Shown in pieces: positions 47,201-55,471 of a stretch of 64,000 bases of DNA. Below the pieces are notes generated by a model. The model was not told the origin of the DNA. It did no database searches and saw only the letters and a program-made list of their open reading frames with translations. The first letter of the stretch is position 1. Each line of letters starts with the position of its first letter. Source of the DNA: Prevotellaceae bacterium UBA2852 (GTDB lineage Bacteria > Bacteroidota > Bacteroidia > Bacteroidales > Bacteroidaceae); the NCBI GenBank assembly GCA_002350855.1, contig DEFM01000006.1:122638-186637 (forward strand). Direction: 5' to 3'. Made by a program: the position numbers and the translations under genes.

Positions 47201-50200
47201 TCCGTTGTCTGTAACACCTTCAAACAAAGCAATAAGGTCGTCGGCTGTCAATGTAGATGCCTTGGCACCATTTGCGTCAGTGTGATATTGTGTACCATCG
47301 GTATCCACACACTCCTTGACACACTTGTATTTAAGCTCGTAGTAAGCTCTCTCACGTTGAGGAAGAGTACGATATATATCAATCGTAATTTCAGGGTCAA
47401 TGGTATAGTAGTCCGTACCGTAGTTGGTAATGTTCAACTCACGATAACCGTCAACGAATGTCAAGTTACCGTCACCGTAAAGACCACCTGTATGTCCAGT
47501 ACCCAATGTAATAAGGTCGCGATGATATACGTCATGGATTGATGCCGATGCATTTCCGAATACTGTAGTTGTGTTGGCATAGACTGTAGAAGAACCGGAA
47601 GATGTATTTCCTCCTGCGAACACGGCGTTATAGATGGTAATACCCCTGGAGTCAAGAGATGCCCAACGGCTGTCTAGGTTCTTATTACCCAGAGTATTCA
47701 GGTCTGATGTTTGTACATAATCACCGACAGAATATGCATGTCCATTGATTGTCACAGCAGAAAGAACTTTGCAGTATGGTTCTACCACCACCTTACAGTC
47801 CTCAGTAAGAAGATATTCTCCTCCGTCCGTGTACCAGCTACCACCATACTGGCCGTTGCTATTATAAGAACCGCCTTCTTTCCGGTAGTAGTATCCTTCC
47901 ATAGCATCATCATAGCGTGCACTATTCGGGAACTTCTGTCCCACACATAATGCACCGTTCTTCTCGTATGCACTGTAAACGTAACCGATATCACCGCCAC
48001 CGAAGACGTTGCCGTAACCACCCATGACCTCGTCAACGCTCTCAGCTGTTCCTACCTCACCACCATGAATCTTAACAACGGTCTGTCCGAACACGAATCC
48101 ATCGGAATAGAGCGTACCTCCTTCACCTAAGTTATTGTAACCACGACCGCCACCGAAGACATTACGGAATACATGACCGTCAAACAATTCCACATTGGTC
48201 TTACCAGCCTTGTAAATTCCCTTCAGATTACGTACAGAATTGTCCTGTCCGCTAAGAATGATGATACCACGACCGACGGCGGCAATCTCACCTCCACCGA
48301 AGAGACTGTTACGTACATATCCGCCCATCATCTTCACGTTTGTCACATCCACACTACTGTTGTCGATATAACCTCCTCCGAAGATACAACCGGAGTCTTT
48401 CAAGCGGTTAGTACCATCACCCGACCAAGTTTCGTCGTGAATTTTCTCTTCATAGCGTTCATCGATTTCCGTTTCCGGATCATCGGTATAGTTAGGGAAA
48501 TAACGATAGCCGATATAACCATTGAGAAGTGTGATGTTTGAAGTGCCGAATACAGCACCACCTTCACCACCGCCATAGGCGTTACGCTCGATGGTAGGAA
48601 TACCGTTCACAAAACTGTCGCCATCGGTTTTTCCGATATACACGTGTGTCTCACCTGCGATGTCACCCACTGTTGTATCGCTGATGCTTCCTTCGTGTTT
48701 ACCCACACTTCCTTTCCATCCTCCACCATATACGTTACGAGCTTTACCGCCTTCAACATACACATTCGCTGAAGCGATGAAATGATTTCCGAAGTCATCA
48801 GTCAGATTTCCGTTGATGTCGTAAACAGCTCCGGTAGTACCAGCAGCATACAAGTCACGGCCAATATCACCGCCCAACAACTCTGCGTATGTGGTTCCAT
48901 ATACGTCACCACTACCTTTAACGCTAACGTCACCAAGTCCGCCACCATAACAGTAACGACCTACTTTAGCTCCTTCAAATATACGTACATTGGTATTGTA
49001 TTTCTCAGGACGCGAAGGAACTACACTGTGCAGACGATTACCCTTTGCAAGAGCGTCATTCAGACCATTGTCCACATATCCATTACCTAAGTCAAGAGGA
49101 AGTTCTGACAATTCCGGTTCTGGTTGAGTAGGATCTGCCGCATGAGCTGCAGCCAGGGCTTCCATATATGCTTTCCAGGCGTAAATAGACGGTTTGCTGA
49201 TAACCTTTCCAAGTTTACCACCACCGTAAGCCTGGTCAACCAAAGCTCCTGGATTCAGATTAACATCTGTGTACTGCGCCCAAGTATGTTCACCAAGACC
49301 TGCGCCATAAACTGTTCCCTGATAGTTGTTCTCCCGATCCGACATAACAGTACAGTTGATGTTAACTGTCGCATAGAGTGTGCGGCGGAAGGAGTTGTTT
49401 CCACCGAATATATTACTTACAAGAGCGTCAGGACTACTGTAGTTTACTATTGCTTCATAAACGTCGCAAGGTACTTCGTTGCTTGTTCCATAGGCTCCAC
49501 CGAAGATGTTATTGAGAGAAATGGTAGATCCGACAGGCACGTTCACTACTGTACGTCGTGTTACACCTGACTCATAGGATGCACCGTAAACAGCGCTGAT
49601 TTGTCCGCGTGCAAGGTCAATAACAGCAGAAGCCTTGTCGAGGTCGAAGCCAGGATTGTATGTCTGGGACTGGGTATAACGCATACCAAGACCGTTACAG
49701 CTACCTGCTCCAAATACCTCTGTGGCTTTGAAATTCTCTATATCGTCAGGAATATCTATAAGCACATAACTGTAATCCTGCATTTCATTACCGGCAAAGC
49801 TGCCCACACTACCCTGTCCTGCTCCAAACACTTTTTTAATTGAATTATCATGGTAGGCAATAGGACGGATGTTCACGAATGCATTTTCCGAATAAAGGGT
49901 GTGTTCCACACGATTCTCATAATCAGAGTCAGTGTAGTCATAGTCTCCATAGCAGCCTCCGAAGATATTTTCCACACGTCCCTGAGTATATTCAATATAT
50001 GTGGTAGCTGTGGCAAGGTCTGTGTTGTACACCTTACCCAATACCTCGCTTCTCACACGGGAGATAAAGTCCTTGGAACCGAGGATACGTCCACCGAGGT
50101 CGTTACCGCCATAGACATGGTCACGAATCCAGGGGAATCCAGTCACAGTGGTTTCTCCGTTCTGCCATTGACCAATATAAGTCTCCGTATGTCCGAGGAT

Positions 50201-52843
50201 GTCGGCATTACAAGAACCTGCGAAAGTATTGAACACTCGACCGTTTCCCAGATTGATGTGGGTATCACCTAAGATAAGTCCTTCAAAGCCTCCACCATAG
50301 ATAAACTCACACTCAGCCATGTTTTCATCACTGACCTTCTTGGACTTACCCACAGAGCCGCCATGAAGGTTGATGTAGGTACTGTATTTCGGGTCATAAC
50401 CGTTAGCGAGGTCGTATTCCAGTTCGCCTGTAAGCGGATTGCGGGTTCCCTTACCTACGGCACCCAGTTCACCGCCTCCGAAGATCTGGAACACATAACC
50501 TTTCTTCAGGTTAATCGTCACGCTTCCCCAGATTTCCGAATCCTTACCATATCCACCGCCAAAGAGGTTAAGTGCGGAACCAAGCGGGTCCATTCCCTGT
50601 TCGTCGAGGATGACACCGCTTCGGGCAGTTACTATCTCATAGTTCTCATCATTGTTATACATTATTTTCTCAGGGTCATCATTGGTGATATTCACCTGAT
50701 CAAATACTGCATGTTCTCCTTCCAAGTCAACAATAGAACTGTTGATGTTGATAGTTATGTCACCCTCCACGTGTCCACTCTCATAACAGCCACCATAGAT
50801 ATTTCCTCCGTCAAGACGACGGTTCATGGTAGAATGTAGAGCATCACCGTCCCAAGTACTGTCGTTCCAGGCTACCTGTATGTAGTTTCCACTTGGGTCA
50901 TGTGTCTTTTTCACTGTATTCCACACCAGATGTCCGTTAGGCAGCATGGCATTGTCGTCAATTCCCTCTATTGGCCAGCGCATAGGTTGCAGTTTCAGAC
51001 CGGAGAGATTGAAAGAGAGGCTGAAATTGCTGGCATCCTTAAGGATTCCTCCTTCAAACGCCGCATTGTACTGTGTCTTCTTCACGTATGCATTATTACA
51101 GCCTCCTACAAATTTATCGAAAATAACAACCGGGTGTGTGAAATCAATGGAATTTGCAGTTGCAGCGACACGAACACTACCTACATTACCACCACAGTAG
51201 AAAGAACCGAAATACGTGCTGTATTGCACATAGTCGTCATCAAATCCGATAAATGGTCTTACACCCAACTCACAGCCCTTCATGTACATCTCCATCTGGG
51301 CAGCGTTGGTCAAATCTATCTTGCTAAAATCGTGGTCTGTGGAAACTGTAGTCACAACTCCATCGTCATCGACATAATTAGCCAATTGCTTGAGCATGTC
51401 TTCAGCTACCATATTCTCACCGTTACTGCCAAGGAACACCTTGTCGGCAAGAACATAAGAACCAATCTTCAACTCTGCTTTTGCACTACTGCGCGAAGAA
51501 CGGAGAGTGGCACTATTACCACCACAATAGATTGAACCACGGACAATAACCTTGCGGTTCGCTGCTCCAGTCAAGTGGATAGATACTGCCTCTGCATTAG
51601 GGCGGAACAGATTCAGCGCGGCAAGAGACTTCAAACCTGGGTCGGTAGGTATTTCACTCTCATTTGCCAATACCACGTCTGGATTATAGTAATAGTCACG
51701 ATAAGTTAATGATGTTGCCAACTCAGGATTGTCGGTATATGGATAAGAACCATTACCTCCACCATAGACGTCACCGTTGATGGTGCTGTGAATACCTACG
51801 GCATTTCCACCATAAACGGTTCCTGAAATATCATTACCGCCATATACATTATTGATATTACCACCCCAGATAGAAGTACGTGCCGAGTAGCCTTCAGGAA
51901 TGGAGACACCGTCAATTATTTCCGCATGAATTTCATTTTTAGCAGGATTTACATCCGCCATACGGCAACCGCCATAGACATTATTAATCTCAATATCGTC
52001 ACTGGTGATGTTGAGCCAAATGCCGTTAGGGTGAGTCATCGCACCCATATTGCCACCTGAATACAGGTTGTCAATCTTACCTTTCTTCAGATTCCATGAA
52101 GGACGGATTTCCATATCGGCTTTGTTATTGCCACCAAAGACGCGTGAGAACTGGTATTTGTCACGTGAAAGGGCATCCTCGCCACCTGCACCAAGTATAG
52201 AAATTTCCATACGTTCCAGAGTCGCGGGATCAGCTAACAGGTTGGTTGTGCCATCCACACCACCCATGATGCTGGTAGTGACAGTACTGTTGTTGTCAAT
52301 ACATATCTTAGCTGTATTACTTACCGTCACATTATTACCACCTCCATAGACATAGGCAAATGTTCCACCGGCAATCTCCAGATAAGACTTTTCCAGAATC
52401 GGTTGGTTGGCTTTTGTGGCTAACGTCTTGATATTCTCACCTGTTCCGGTAGTTACGGTATATGTGCCTTCTCCGTCACTGGTATAGGTATAGTCTCCGT
52501 TACCACCACCAAAGAGGCTACCGATAAACATCTTCTTTCCCGTACCTTCTGGATTGGTACGGATAAAGGCATTATAAGTATTATCAACGTGGTTATCGTC
52601 AGCCTCAAGAAGTTTTTCGGGAACAGTCTGTGAAGTTCCGATTTCTCCGGAAATATCATTACCTCCATATACTGCATTGATGAGGACGTCACAATAGTCT
52701 GCACCGATATTGACAAACGTCGAACCACCGACATCGGCCTGGCGTGCACCACCGTACACCTTGCCGCCAATGACAATCTGCGCCTCAGCCACAATTGTGC
52801 TTAGGAGCAACATCAAACATAATATGAAATATCTATTCTTCAA
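41228..52843 (-). CDS. Giant secreted VYGGG-repeat protein (3871 aa) with sorting tail
   Basis: Signal peptide about 1-21 (cut after AEAQ), followed at once by the first repeat (GGKVYGGARQADVGG). About 37 copies of the [YF]GGGxxxxV motif run to about residue 1790 and predict a beta-solenoid. A middle region (about 1700-2800) holds divergent modules with the pattern YxxGxxxxxxxYxxLxxxxRxxF. Near 3080 is a GLUG-like stretch (CFEGTLHGDGHTITGLDHSL). The last 65 residues (IRIYTADGARVATFKI ... AKGVYLVNNKKLIIH) form a T9SS type A-like sorting domain. No enzyme motif seen. Together with the 2664-aa gene 8 bp downstream it takes up 19.6 kb of the fimbrial operon. Confidence 0.86.
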   Translation of the reverse strand: MKNRYFILCLMLLLSTIVAEAQIVIGGKVYGGARQADVGGSTFVNIGADYCDVLINAVYGGNDISGEIGTSQTVPEKLLEADDNHVDNTYNAFIRTNPEGTGKKMFIGSLFGGGNGDYTYTSDGEGTYTVTTGTGENIKTLATKANQPILEKSYLEIAGGTFAYVYGGGNNVTVSNTAKICIDNNSTVTTSIMGGVDGTTNLLADPATLERMEISILGAGGEDALSRDKYQFSRVFGGNNKADMEIRPSWNLKKGKIDNLYSGGNMGAMTHPNGIWLNITSDDIEINNVYGGCRMADVNPAKNEIHAEIIDGVSIPEGYSARTSIWGGNINNVYGGNDISGTVYGGNAVGIHSTINGDVYGGGNGSYPYTDNPELATSLTYRDYYYNPDVVLANESEIPTDPGLKSLAALNLFRPNAEAVSIHLTGAANRKVIVRGSIYCGGNSATLRSSRSSAKAELKIGSYVLADKVFLGSNGENMVAEDMLKQLANYVDDDGVVTTVSTDHDFSKIDLTNAAQMEMYMKGCELGVRPFIGFDDDYVQYSTYFGSFYCGGNVGSVRVAATANSIDFTHPVVIFDKFVGGCNNAYVKKTQYNAAFEGGILKDASNFSLSFNLSGLKLQPMRWPIEGIDDNAMLPNGHLVWNTVKKTHDPSGNYIQVAWNDSTWDGDALHSTMNRRLDGGNIYGGCYESGHVEGDITININSSIVDLEGEHAVFDQVNITNDDPEKIMYNNDENYEIVTARSGVILDEQGMDPLGSALNLFGGGYGKDSEIWGSVTINLKKGYVFQIFGGGELGAVGKGTRNPLTGELEYDLANGYDPKYSTYINLHGGSVGKSKKVSDENMAECEFIYGGGFEGLILGDTHINLGNGRVFNTFAGSCNADILGHTETYIGQWQNGETTVTGFPWIRDHVYGGNDLGGRILGSKDFISRVRSEVLGKVYNTDLATATTYIEYTQGRVENIFGGCYGDYDYTDSDYENRVEHTLYSENAFVNIRPIAYHDNSIKKVFGAGQGSVGSFAGNEMQDYSYVLIDIPDDIENFKATEVFGAGSCNGLGMRYTQSQTYNPGFDLDKASAVIDLARGQISAVYGASYESGVTRRTVVNVPVGSTISLNNIFGGAYGTSNEVPCDVYEAIVNYSSPDALVSNIFGGNNSFRRTLYATVNINCTVMSDRENNYQGTVYGAGLGEHTWAQYTDVNLNPGALVDQAYGGGKLGKVISKPSIYAWKAYMEALAAAHAADPTQPEPELSELPLDLGNGYVDNGLNDALAKGNRLHSVVPSRPEKYNTNVRIFEGAKVGRYCYGGGLGDVSVKGSGDVYGTTYAELLGGDIGRDLYAAGTTGAVYDINGNLTDDFGNHFIASANVYVEGGKARNVYGGGWKGSVGKHEGSISDTTVGDIAGETHVYIGKTDGDSFVNGIPTIERNAYGGGEGGAVFGTSNITLLNGYIGYRYFPNYTDDPETEIDERYEEKIHDETWSGDGTNRLKDSGCIFGGGYIDNSSVDVTNVKMMGGYVRNSLFGGGEIAAVGRGIIILSGQDNSVRNLKGIYKAGKTNVELFDGHVFRNVFGGGRGYNNLGEGGTLYSDGFVFGQTVVKIHGGEVGTAESVDEVMGGYGNVFGGGDIGYVYSAYEKNGALCVGQKFPNSARYDDAMEGYYYRKEGGSYNSNGQYGGSWYTDGGEYLLTEDCKVVVEPYCKVLSAVTINGHAYSVGDYVQTSDLNTLGNKNLDSRWASLDSRGITIYNAVFAGGNTSSGSSTVYANTTTVFGNASASIHDVYHRDLITLGTGHTGGLYGDGNLTFVDGYRELNITNYGTDYYTIDPEITIDIYRTLPQRERAYYELKYKCVKECVDTDGTQYHTDANGAKASTLTADDLIALFEGVTDNGVPIIITNDKGEKVPNPIYWEENGVCSIYAGRLMNTIQRSDFCGVFGSRMVMKGAQDRVPEVVDYTNYTINRVREVSLNQQRSVIPADIEHKPGADPNSEEPEDYLDVSKAIHGNYFGIYNVVNYLGALTSDVHFRPNEDTRITDNSDTETYGPEKDEHGNLVGDDLTYYNWKKKHVKERKRNNGTSFNKVALASGVYLELTSEKSTGTELNEKDWGYVTGVIELDLINVQTGIGGGFVYAKNEHGRQTYTPKNHNTLTELNADAITRKNYTYSTTDLYEWQTSGNFVHGTQTIIDDCYNISGRYSGDGAVPAHYWFIKGSVYVYDRYISAYTGSPNAYSERINIPLTITASSNAHMKLLNVMPNRYAYFSQPDVPIEDGKKIVINDVSYYKNDPISYWDWYLLSKAERALFVEDTYVTIAACKVGDTDYPEGSVLLPEDYETLKASAPKKRLNGTESPLEPSAYHTELQKDVAFDYIFRSSNNVGHDTGYMLTYSMSNPRPWDTWYTKVESANHERLSPEDYNNETGYESGPTYHLKGTEGGILGQRGYNIDNVISKETYDTYQSMITSHSSDVPDGQAEFEPAYIVTEQVEYNDGGDVHHLNVGTAIPASLVPTLPAGSASPAYICLGTIQLEATEYIYVNTKMTAEQKAEYISMYQTESPLLADEIDNSIVPAYICTTAGLYGGNYYEVGKNYRGLEVWSSMSKTDRERFDFNYDAFDLLIDPLYSRDEAGNVVYAEGRKYQYDGADFTTAAQVEANGVGYSLSQYVDYSATYQGTETLNYGGQTITNGTEVSRTVFESIPNEKRFYSPISVQAAGNVYVVHTAFEIGNSPYAPGTTITANAYNSLGTSEQSNISVLTFTSEQVGKTYYYCRESYVVGEHGEGVAVTKAAVEGSTGSASYTNGQTVPLGFVIEASNYSNLTNKQMNFLIHGISPNGTGTLYVARNSDIFDLSKEKIITVIYEYNYEESDATAMHITPISERHVVNFHLQFKSGVPTVENIKSPRMVIPGDYVGLREPNVIPGAYEVTGGGWKIFEKISDAENHTNGIDYIPRVDKLYWYNDGYYVAYYAKTYLGETYSNHVPLRVANYHDLDAVMKDKAHHMYVDNPSVKRESKIYIDNRTCESDPTKSELDLLKDFFDLSVLSTTPEAGTALEGHANLDTHVHSARNLEFILRSDVSPKAYSVDGGSVTGWTPIGYDNSLEDTGKCFEGTLHGDGHTITGLDHSLFGHLCGEVYNLGVTGSYTSAGIADEGSGYLENCWINTSDNTEKNKKALFENPINTANRTVHLVNCYYPQENQYLSGSGSIEKPLHAFRNGEVTYDLNGFYLFKRYCDNNSSVNTNPYQYYTVGANKTLTLHTGYYANATGPYLFYDNADNYLGSYVESRFADGDYQYAGGEVPSDLDERYDEEHEAYHPIWPDDYFFFGQALNYNHVNGRTHQDNPTVINRSGNYLVTTDAGNRVFRAPAYYRSGNAGVAYFNPYAVFAQTMYGDESMIAYKDMTAIDFTGGNGDLAAGYKMGNVAASGKLPARFYPPLLDDGGLSAFVNVDLTKNLLVYTGVPGGTGTGQTPNASQKTANVVSAYLADGTYTETNTTYRTVDFMDPSHIRGHWVQQSGGVYTAVRDHFLVDLQDFNAPIAYNFGSGNRMWYQRYPDHFVNMNSGWESVSLPFEVELVTTDKKGELTHFYKNSTKGHEYWLREFKGNVQQKMENNQPVDGVFTADFDPLAPSNHTKNYTNTFLYDYYYSQYEFLDRNTDEFKKIYYSTDYLAARYPVDNYPYYDAGKPYIVGFPGKTFFEFDLSGTWTPDNLVNFPITIASPGKQYITFASVEGTSIGVSDNEMEGVSSGGYTFVPTYLNNPEAASVSVFALDNDGGSFENTTAGAASLTAFRPYIKAPSSTKARKIILNKSSGEIDLEPTGEDIDDGSLIVYSENDKIVVKSTLRRTMPIRIYTADGARVATFKIHTDETFEVPVSAKGVYLVNNKKLIIH

Positions 52844-52859
52844 TTTTCCTAATAATCTT

Positions 52860-53921
52860 TTAGTTCACAACAAAAGGAGGATTGTCCACATCGTCTTCCG
52901 ATAACTGAAGAATATATGTGGGATCCACTGTTAGTTTCACGTTTCTCTTTTGTCCGCGATCCACTGTCGACAGCACATCGAGTTTGTTCTCACTCACACA
53001 GTCTTCACGGAGAAGGTTTCCATATCGGTCATAAATATCGTAAACACTTACCAGTTTCAGGTCTGAACGAGCCGATTTTGCAATATAAATCAGTTCGCCT
53101 AGATTCTCATACGATGTAGTCAGCTCTCGCTCTGTGTCAAGCAGCACTACCTGTCCCTTCTCTGTTCCCTTCTGGGTGAAAGTCACTGTTGGAGTCACAT
53201 AAGGGCGGAACTCTATGCTTGCATCGACCGTTGCTGCGGTTTCTGTTTTTAGCACTACCGACTTAAGGCGGATAGTACGCAGAGCACCATAACCGGCATC
53301 TACACGTATGCTGAACTGCACGGCAGAGAAGATATGGTCGAACAGCAGACTCACATTGTTCTGGTCACGACCTTTGGCCTGATACAGGTAAGAACCTGCA
53401 GTGACCGTCACATCATCCGTAGGGTCTTCGGAGCCTTTCACACCTGTAATCACACAAACATCCTTATCGCCAAGACTCTTCAGGTTTGGCAGAGTAATAG
53501 TCGCTCCCTGGCTGAAATTGCCACCGTATGGGGTGATGCTCGGATTCTCCACTGCGCTCATTGGCAGGAAGCCGTAGAAATAGTAAGTCTTGCTTTGCTG
53601 AACTACGGCATAGCTTTTCCAGTGGTCGGTTTCATAAACGAAACGGCGATAGGTATATTCTGTTGGAGGAATTGTCAGAAACAAGCCAATGGCATGACTT
53701 TCTTCAACCGCCTCCGGGTGCTGGGTGACGTAAGGTTCATATCCAGATGGAGCCGAAGGTGCACGACGAGAGGCAACAGGAGTCACATCCTCCAGTTGAT
53801 TGGCATACGACACCAGTTCCAAAGTATAGCCTTTTTCCTCACTATCATCTGTACACGACACCATCAGCATTGAGAGAATTATCCCAATGCCAAGATAGAA
53901 ATATGTGTTCAGATGCTTCAT
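52860..53921 (-). CDS. Fimbrillin-family lipoprotein (Mfa-like_1 type)
   Basis: 353 aa. Lipobox MVSC after a short signal peptide (LGIGIILSMLMVSC). LLFDHIFSAVQFSI is the typical core strand of the Mfa-like_1/fimbrillin domain, preceded by YYFYGFLP and followed by IRLKSVVLKTE. The C-terminus is unusually acidic (QLSEDDVDNPPFVVN). Probably a minor or accessory subunit of a type V pilus, exported as a lipoprotein and anchored or polymerised at the outer membrane. The first giant gene starts 16 bp downstream, so the two are co-translated from one mRNA. Confidence 0.82.
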   Translation of the reverse strand: MKHLNTYFYLGIGIILSMLMVSCTDDSEEKGYTLELVSYANQLEDVTPVASRRAPSAPSGYEPYVTQHPEAVEESHAIGLFLTIPPTEYTYRRFVYETDHWKSYAVVQQSKTYYFYGFLPMSAVENPSITPYGGNFSQGATITLPNLKSLGDKDVCVITGVKGSEDPTDDVTVTAGSYLYQAKGRDQNNVSLLFDHIFSAVQFSIRVDAGYGALRTIRLKSVVLKTETAATVDASIEFRPYVTPTVTFTQKGTEKGQVVLLDTERELTTSYENLGELIYIAKSARSDLKLVSVYDIYDRYGNLLREDCVSENKLDVLSTVDRGQKRNVKLTVDPTYILQLSEDDVDNPPFVVN

Positions 53922-54214
53922 CAGTTTATTTTTTAGTCATCGCGCTGAAGCGCTGGATTTGAAGGATTAAAAGGATTTATATTTTTGTCAAGAATTAGAG
54001 AATTAGAGAATTTTTTGCTCGACAGAGTCAATTATTTCTATTTGAATTTTCCGGAACAATTTTCGCTAAGCGAAAAGAAAAATTCCTTAATTCGATAAAT
54101 TCGAGATATAAATTATTATTTAAGCTTTTATATTTATATCGCCTTTAGGCGAGTGAGTTTTTAAGTTCTTTGTAACTACTCCCCTCCCCTGGGAGGGGCA
54201 AGGGGGTGGGTCTC
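53922..54214. repeat. 293-bp spacer with short repeats and palindromic element, copy 7
   Basis: Contains AATTAGAG twice then AATTTTTT in 8-bp phase (53993-54016), a small hairpin TTTTCGCTAAGCGAAAA (54060-54076), a hairpin ATCGCCTTTAGGCGA (54139-54153), and GTGAGTTT/TTAAGTTC 8-bp units (54153-54168). From 54174 a full palindromic element on the plus strand ends at the stop codon of the 398-aa gene. No coding sequence seen. Confidence 0.6.
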
Positions 54215-55411
54215 CTACCAATTATACAGTCCGTGTTCCAAGTCTACTTCATTCCAGGCGCGGATGTAGGCTAATATCAGTTGCAACTCTTCACCTCCTA
54301 AGTAATAGACATATACCATCCAGGTGTGGTTACGGCTGAAATTATAATTACCCGGGACGTCGCTCATGCTGAAGTTCTTGGTTTTAGGACTTAATTGAAC
54401 ATTGTTCTCGTCAGTAATTGTATATTCTATCGTACCTGTCAGGCTGCGGTCACTTTCACGGAAGTAGTACGGTCCGAGCTGTGACGCCTCACCATCGGCG
54501 ATAAATTTATCGACCAAATCCTCATAGTCCTGAATGTTTTGTGAGTCGTAGATAAGGTTGGCGATTTCCGAAGTCTTCGCCACCTCTACAGAAGTGAAGG
54601 AAGTAGCTCCTGATATATACGAGCCGCTCAGTCTATAAGGGTTATTAGTTGTATTGAATACATATTCAGATTCCGGGAACAGATTCCCGTTCAGTTGTAT
54701 GCTGTTAATGCTGATTGACGATTCCACGTCCTTGTTCTGTGCCATCACGAAGCGCAGTTTCGACACGCATCGGGTAAGATGCACCACTGGCAGACTAAGA
54801 ACAGGGTATGTTCCAACCACCGAGATATTATCTGCACATCCCGACATAGGTAGTCCGTTAGCGGATATATCCGTTGTCAAGGTCGTTGTTCCGAAGTAGT
54901 CAGAAGCAATCAAGGCATCACGCACCTGAGCACGTGTGGATGTTTCGTTGAGGGCGCTAAGCCCAACGCTTTCCGCATTTGCCAGTACATAGACATCCAC
55001 CTGCTTTGCATCACCTGTCAGCGCCTCCACCTGAGCCTCGGTCAGTGCTATTTGGAACAGTTTCGGGCGAGTGCCCAGAAGCTGTGGTTCATCCGGGGAA
55101 AGATAGTGCAGCGGAAGATCTGTATCAGCACTGTTATCATGTTTGAAAACCCAGATTTTCAGCGATTTCACATCCCTCTCCAGGGTATATGGATTAAGTC
55201 TTCCATCATCCGCACGTGTCACCATAGGGTCATCAGACGGATAGACATAGATATTCAGTACCCCACCCTGCTTATCAGGCGGCGTAGTCTCATGATCTTT
55301 CGAACATGAAAAGAGCAGAAGCAGGAATAAGAGCAGAAGAAGACCCACCCCCAGCCCCTCTCGTAAAAGGAGTGGAGTAGTTACCTGCATATTATGTGTG
55401 GCTATCTTCAT
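54215..55411 (-). CDS. Fimbrial subunit-like lipoprotein with repeat-derived signal peptide
   Basis: 398 aa. Lipobox LLFSC, with Cys near residue 36. The N-region of the signal peptide, VTTPLLLREGLGVGL, is encoded by a palindromic element (55340-55385), followed by a poly-Leu core. After the Cys come VTRADDGRLNPYTLERDVKSLKIWVF and YVLANAES, features of fimbrial minor subunits of the Mfa/FimB group in Bacteroidales. Probably an accessory or anchor pilin; the exact subfamily is uncertain. The stop abuts another palindromic element at its 3' end. Confidence 0.75.
   Translation of the reverse strand: MKIATHNMQVTTPLLLREGLGVGLLLLLFLLLLFSCSKDHETTPPDKQGGVLNIYVYPSDDPMVTRADDGRLNPYTLERDVKSLKIWVFKHDNSADTDLPLHYLSPDEPQLLGTRPKLFQIALTEAQVEALTGDAKQVDVYVLANAESVGLSALNETSTRAQVRDALIASDYFGTTTLTTDISANGLPMSGCADNISVVGTYPVLSLPVVHLTRCVSKLRFVMAQNKDVESSISINSIQLNGNLFPESEYVFNTTNNPYRLSGSYISGATSFTSVEVAKTSEIANLIYDSQNIQDYEDLVDKFIADGEASQLGPYYFRESDRSLTGTIEYTITDENNVQLSPKTKNFSMSDVPGNYNFSRNHTWMVYVYYLGGEELQLILAYIRAWNEVDLEHGLYNW
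55340..55385 (-). repeat. Dispersed palindromic element, copy 8 (inside a signal peptide)
   Basis: On the minus strand GTAACTACTCCACTCC, TTTTAC, GAGAGGGG, CTGGGGGTGGGTCTTC. Same frame as the copies in prfC and the MFS gene; here it codes for the start of a lipoprotein signal peptide. Confidence 0.85.
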
Positions 55412-55471
55412 CTTATCTATGTCATTTATAGTTTCTATAGCATCTATAGTTGTATTCTCAGTTTTTTCTAT

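Noticed and set aside
33225..52843. Giant genes considered as non-ribosomal peptide or polyketide synthases because of their size
   Set aside because: Signal peptides, Gly-rich repeats and a sorting tail; no carrier, adenylation or ketosynthase motifs.
19433..52843. Claim that a type IX secretion system is encoded here
   Set aside because: Only cargo-type C-terminal tails are seen; no Por/Spr component genes are in the window.
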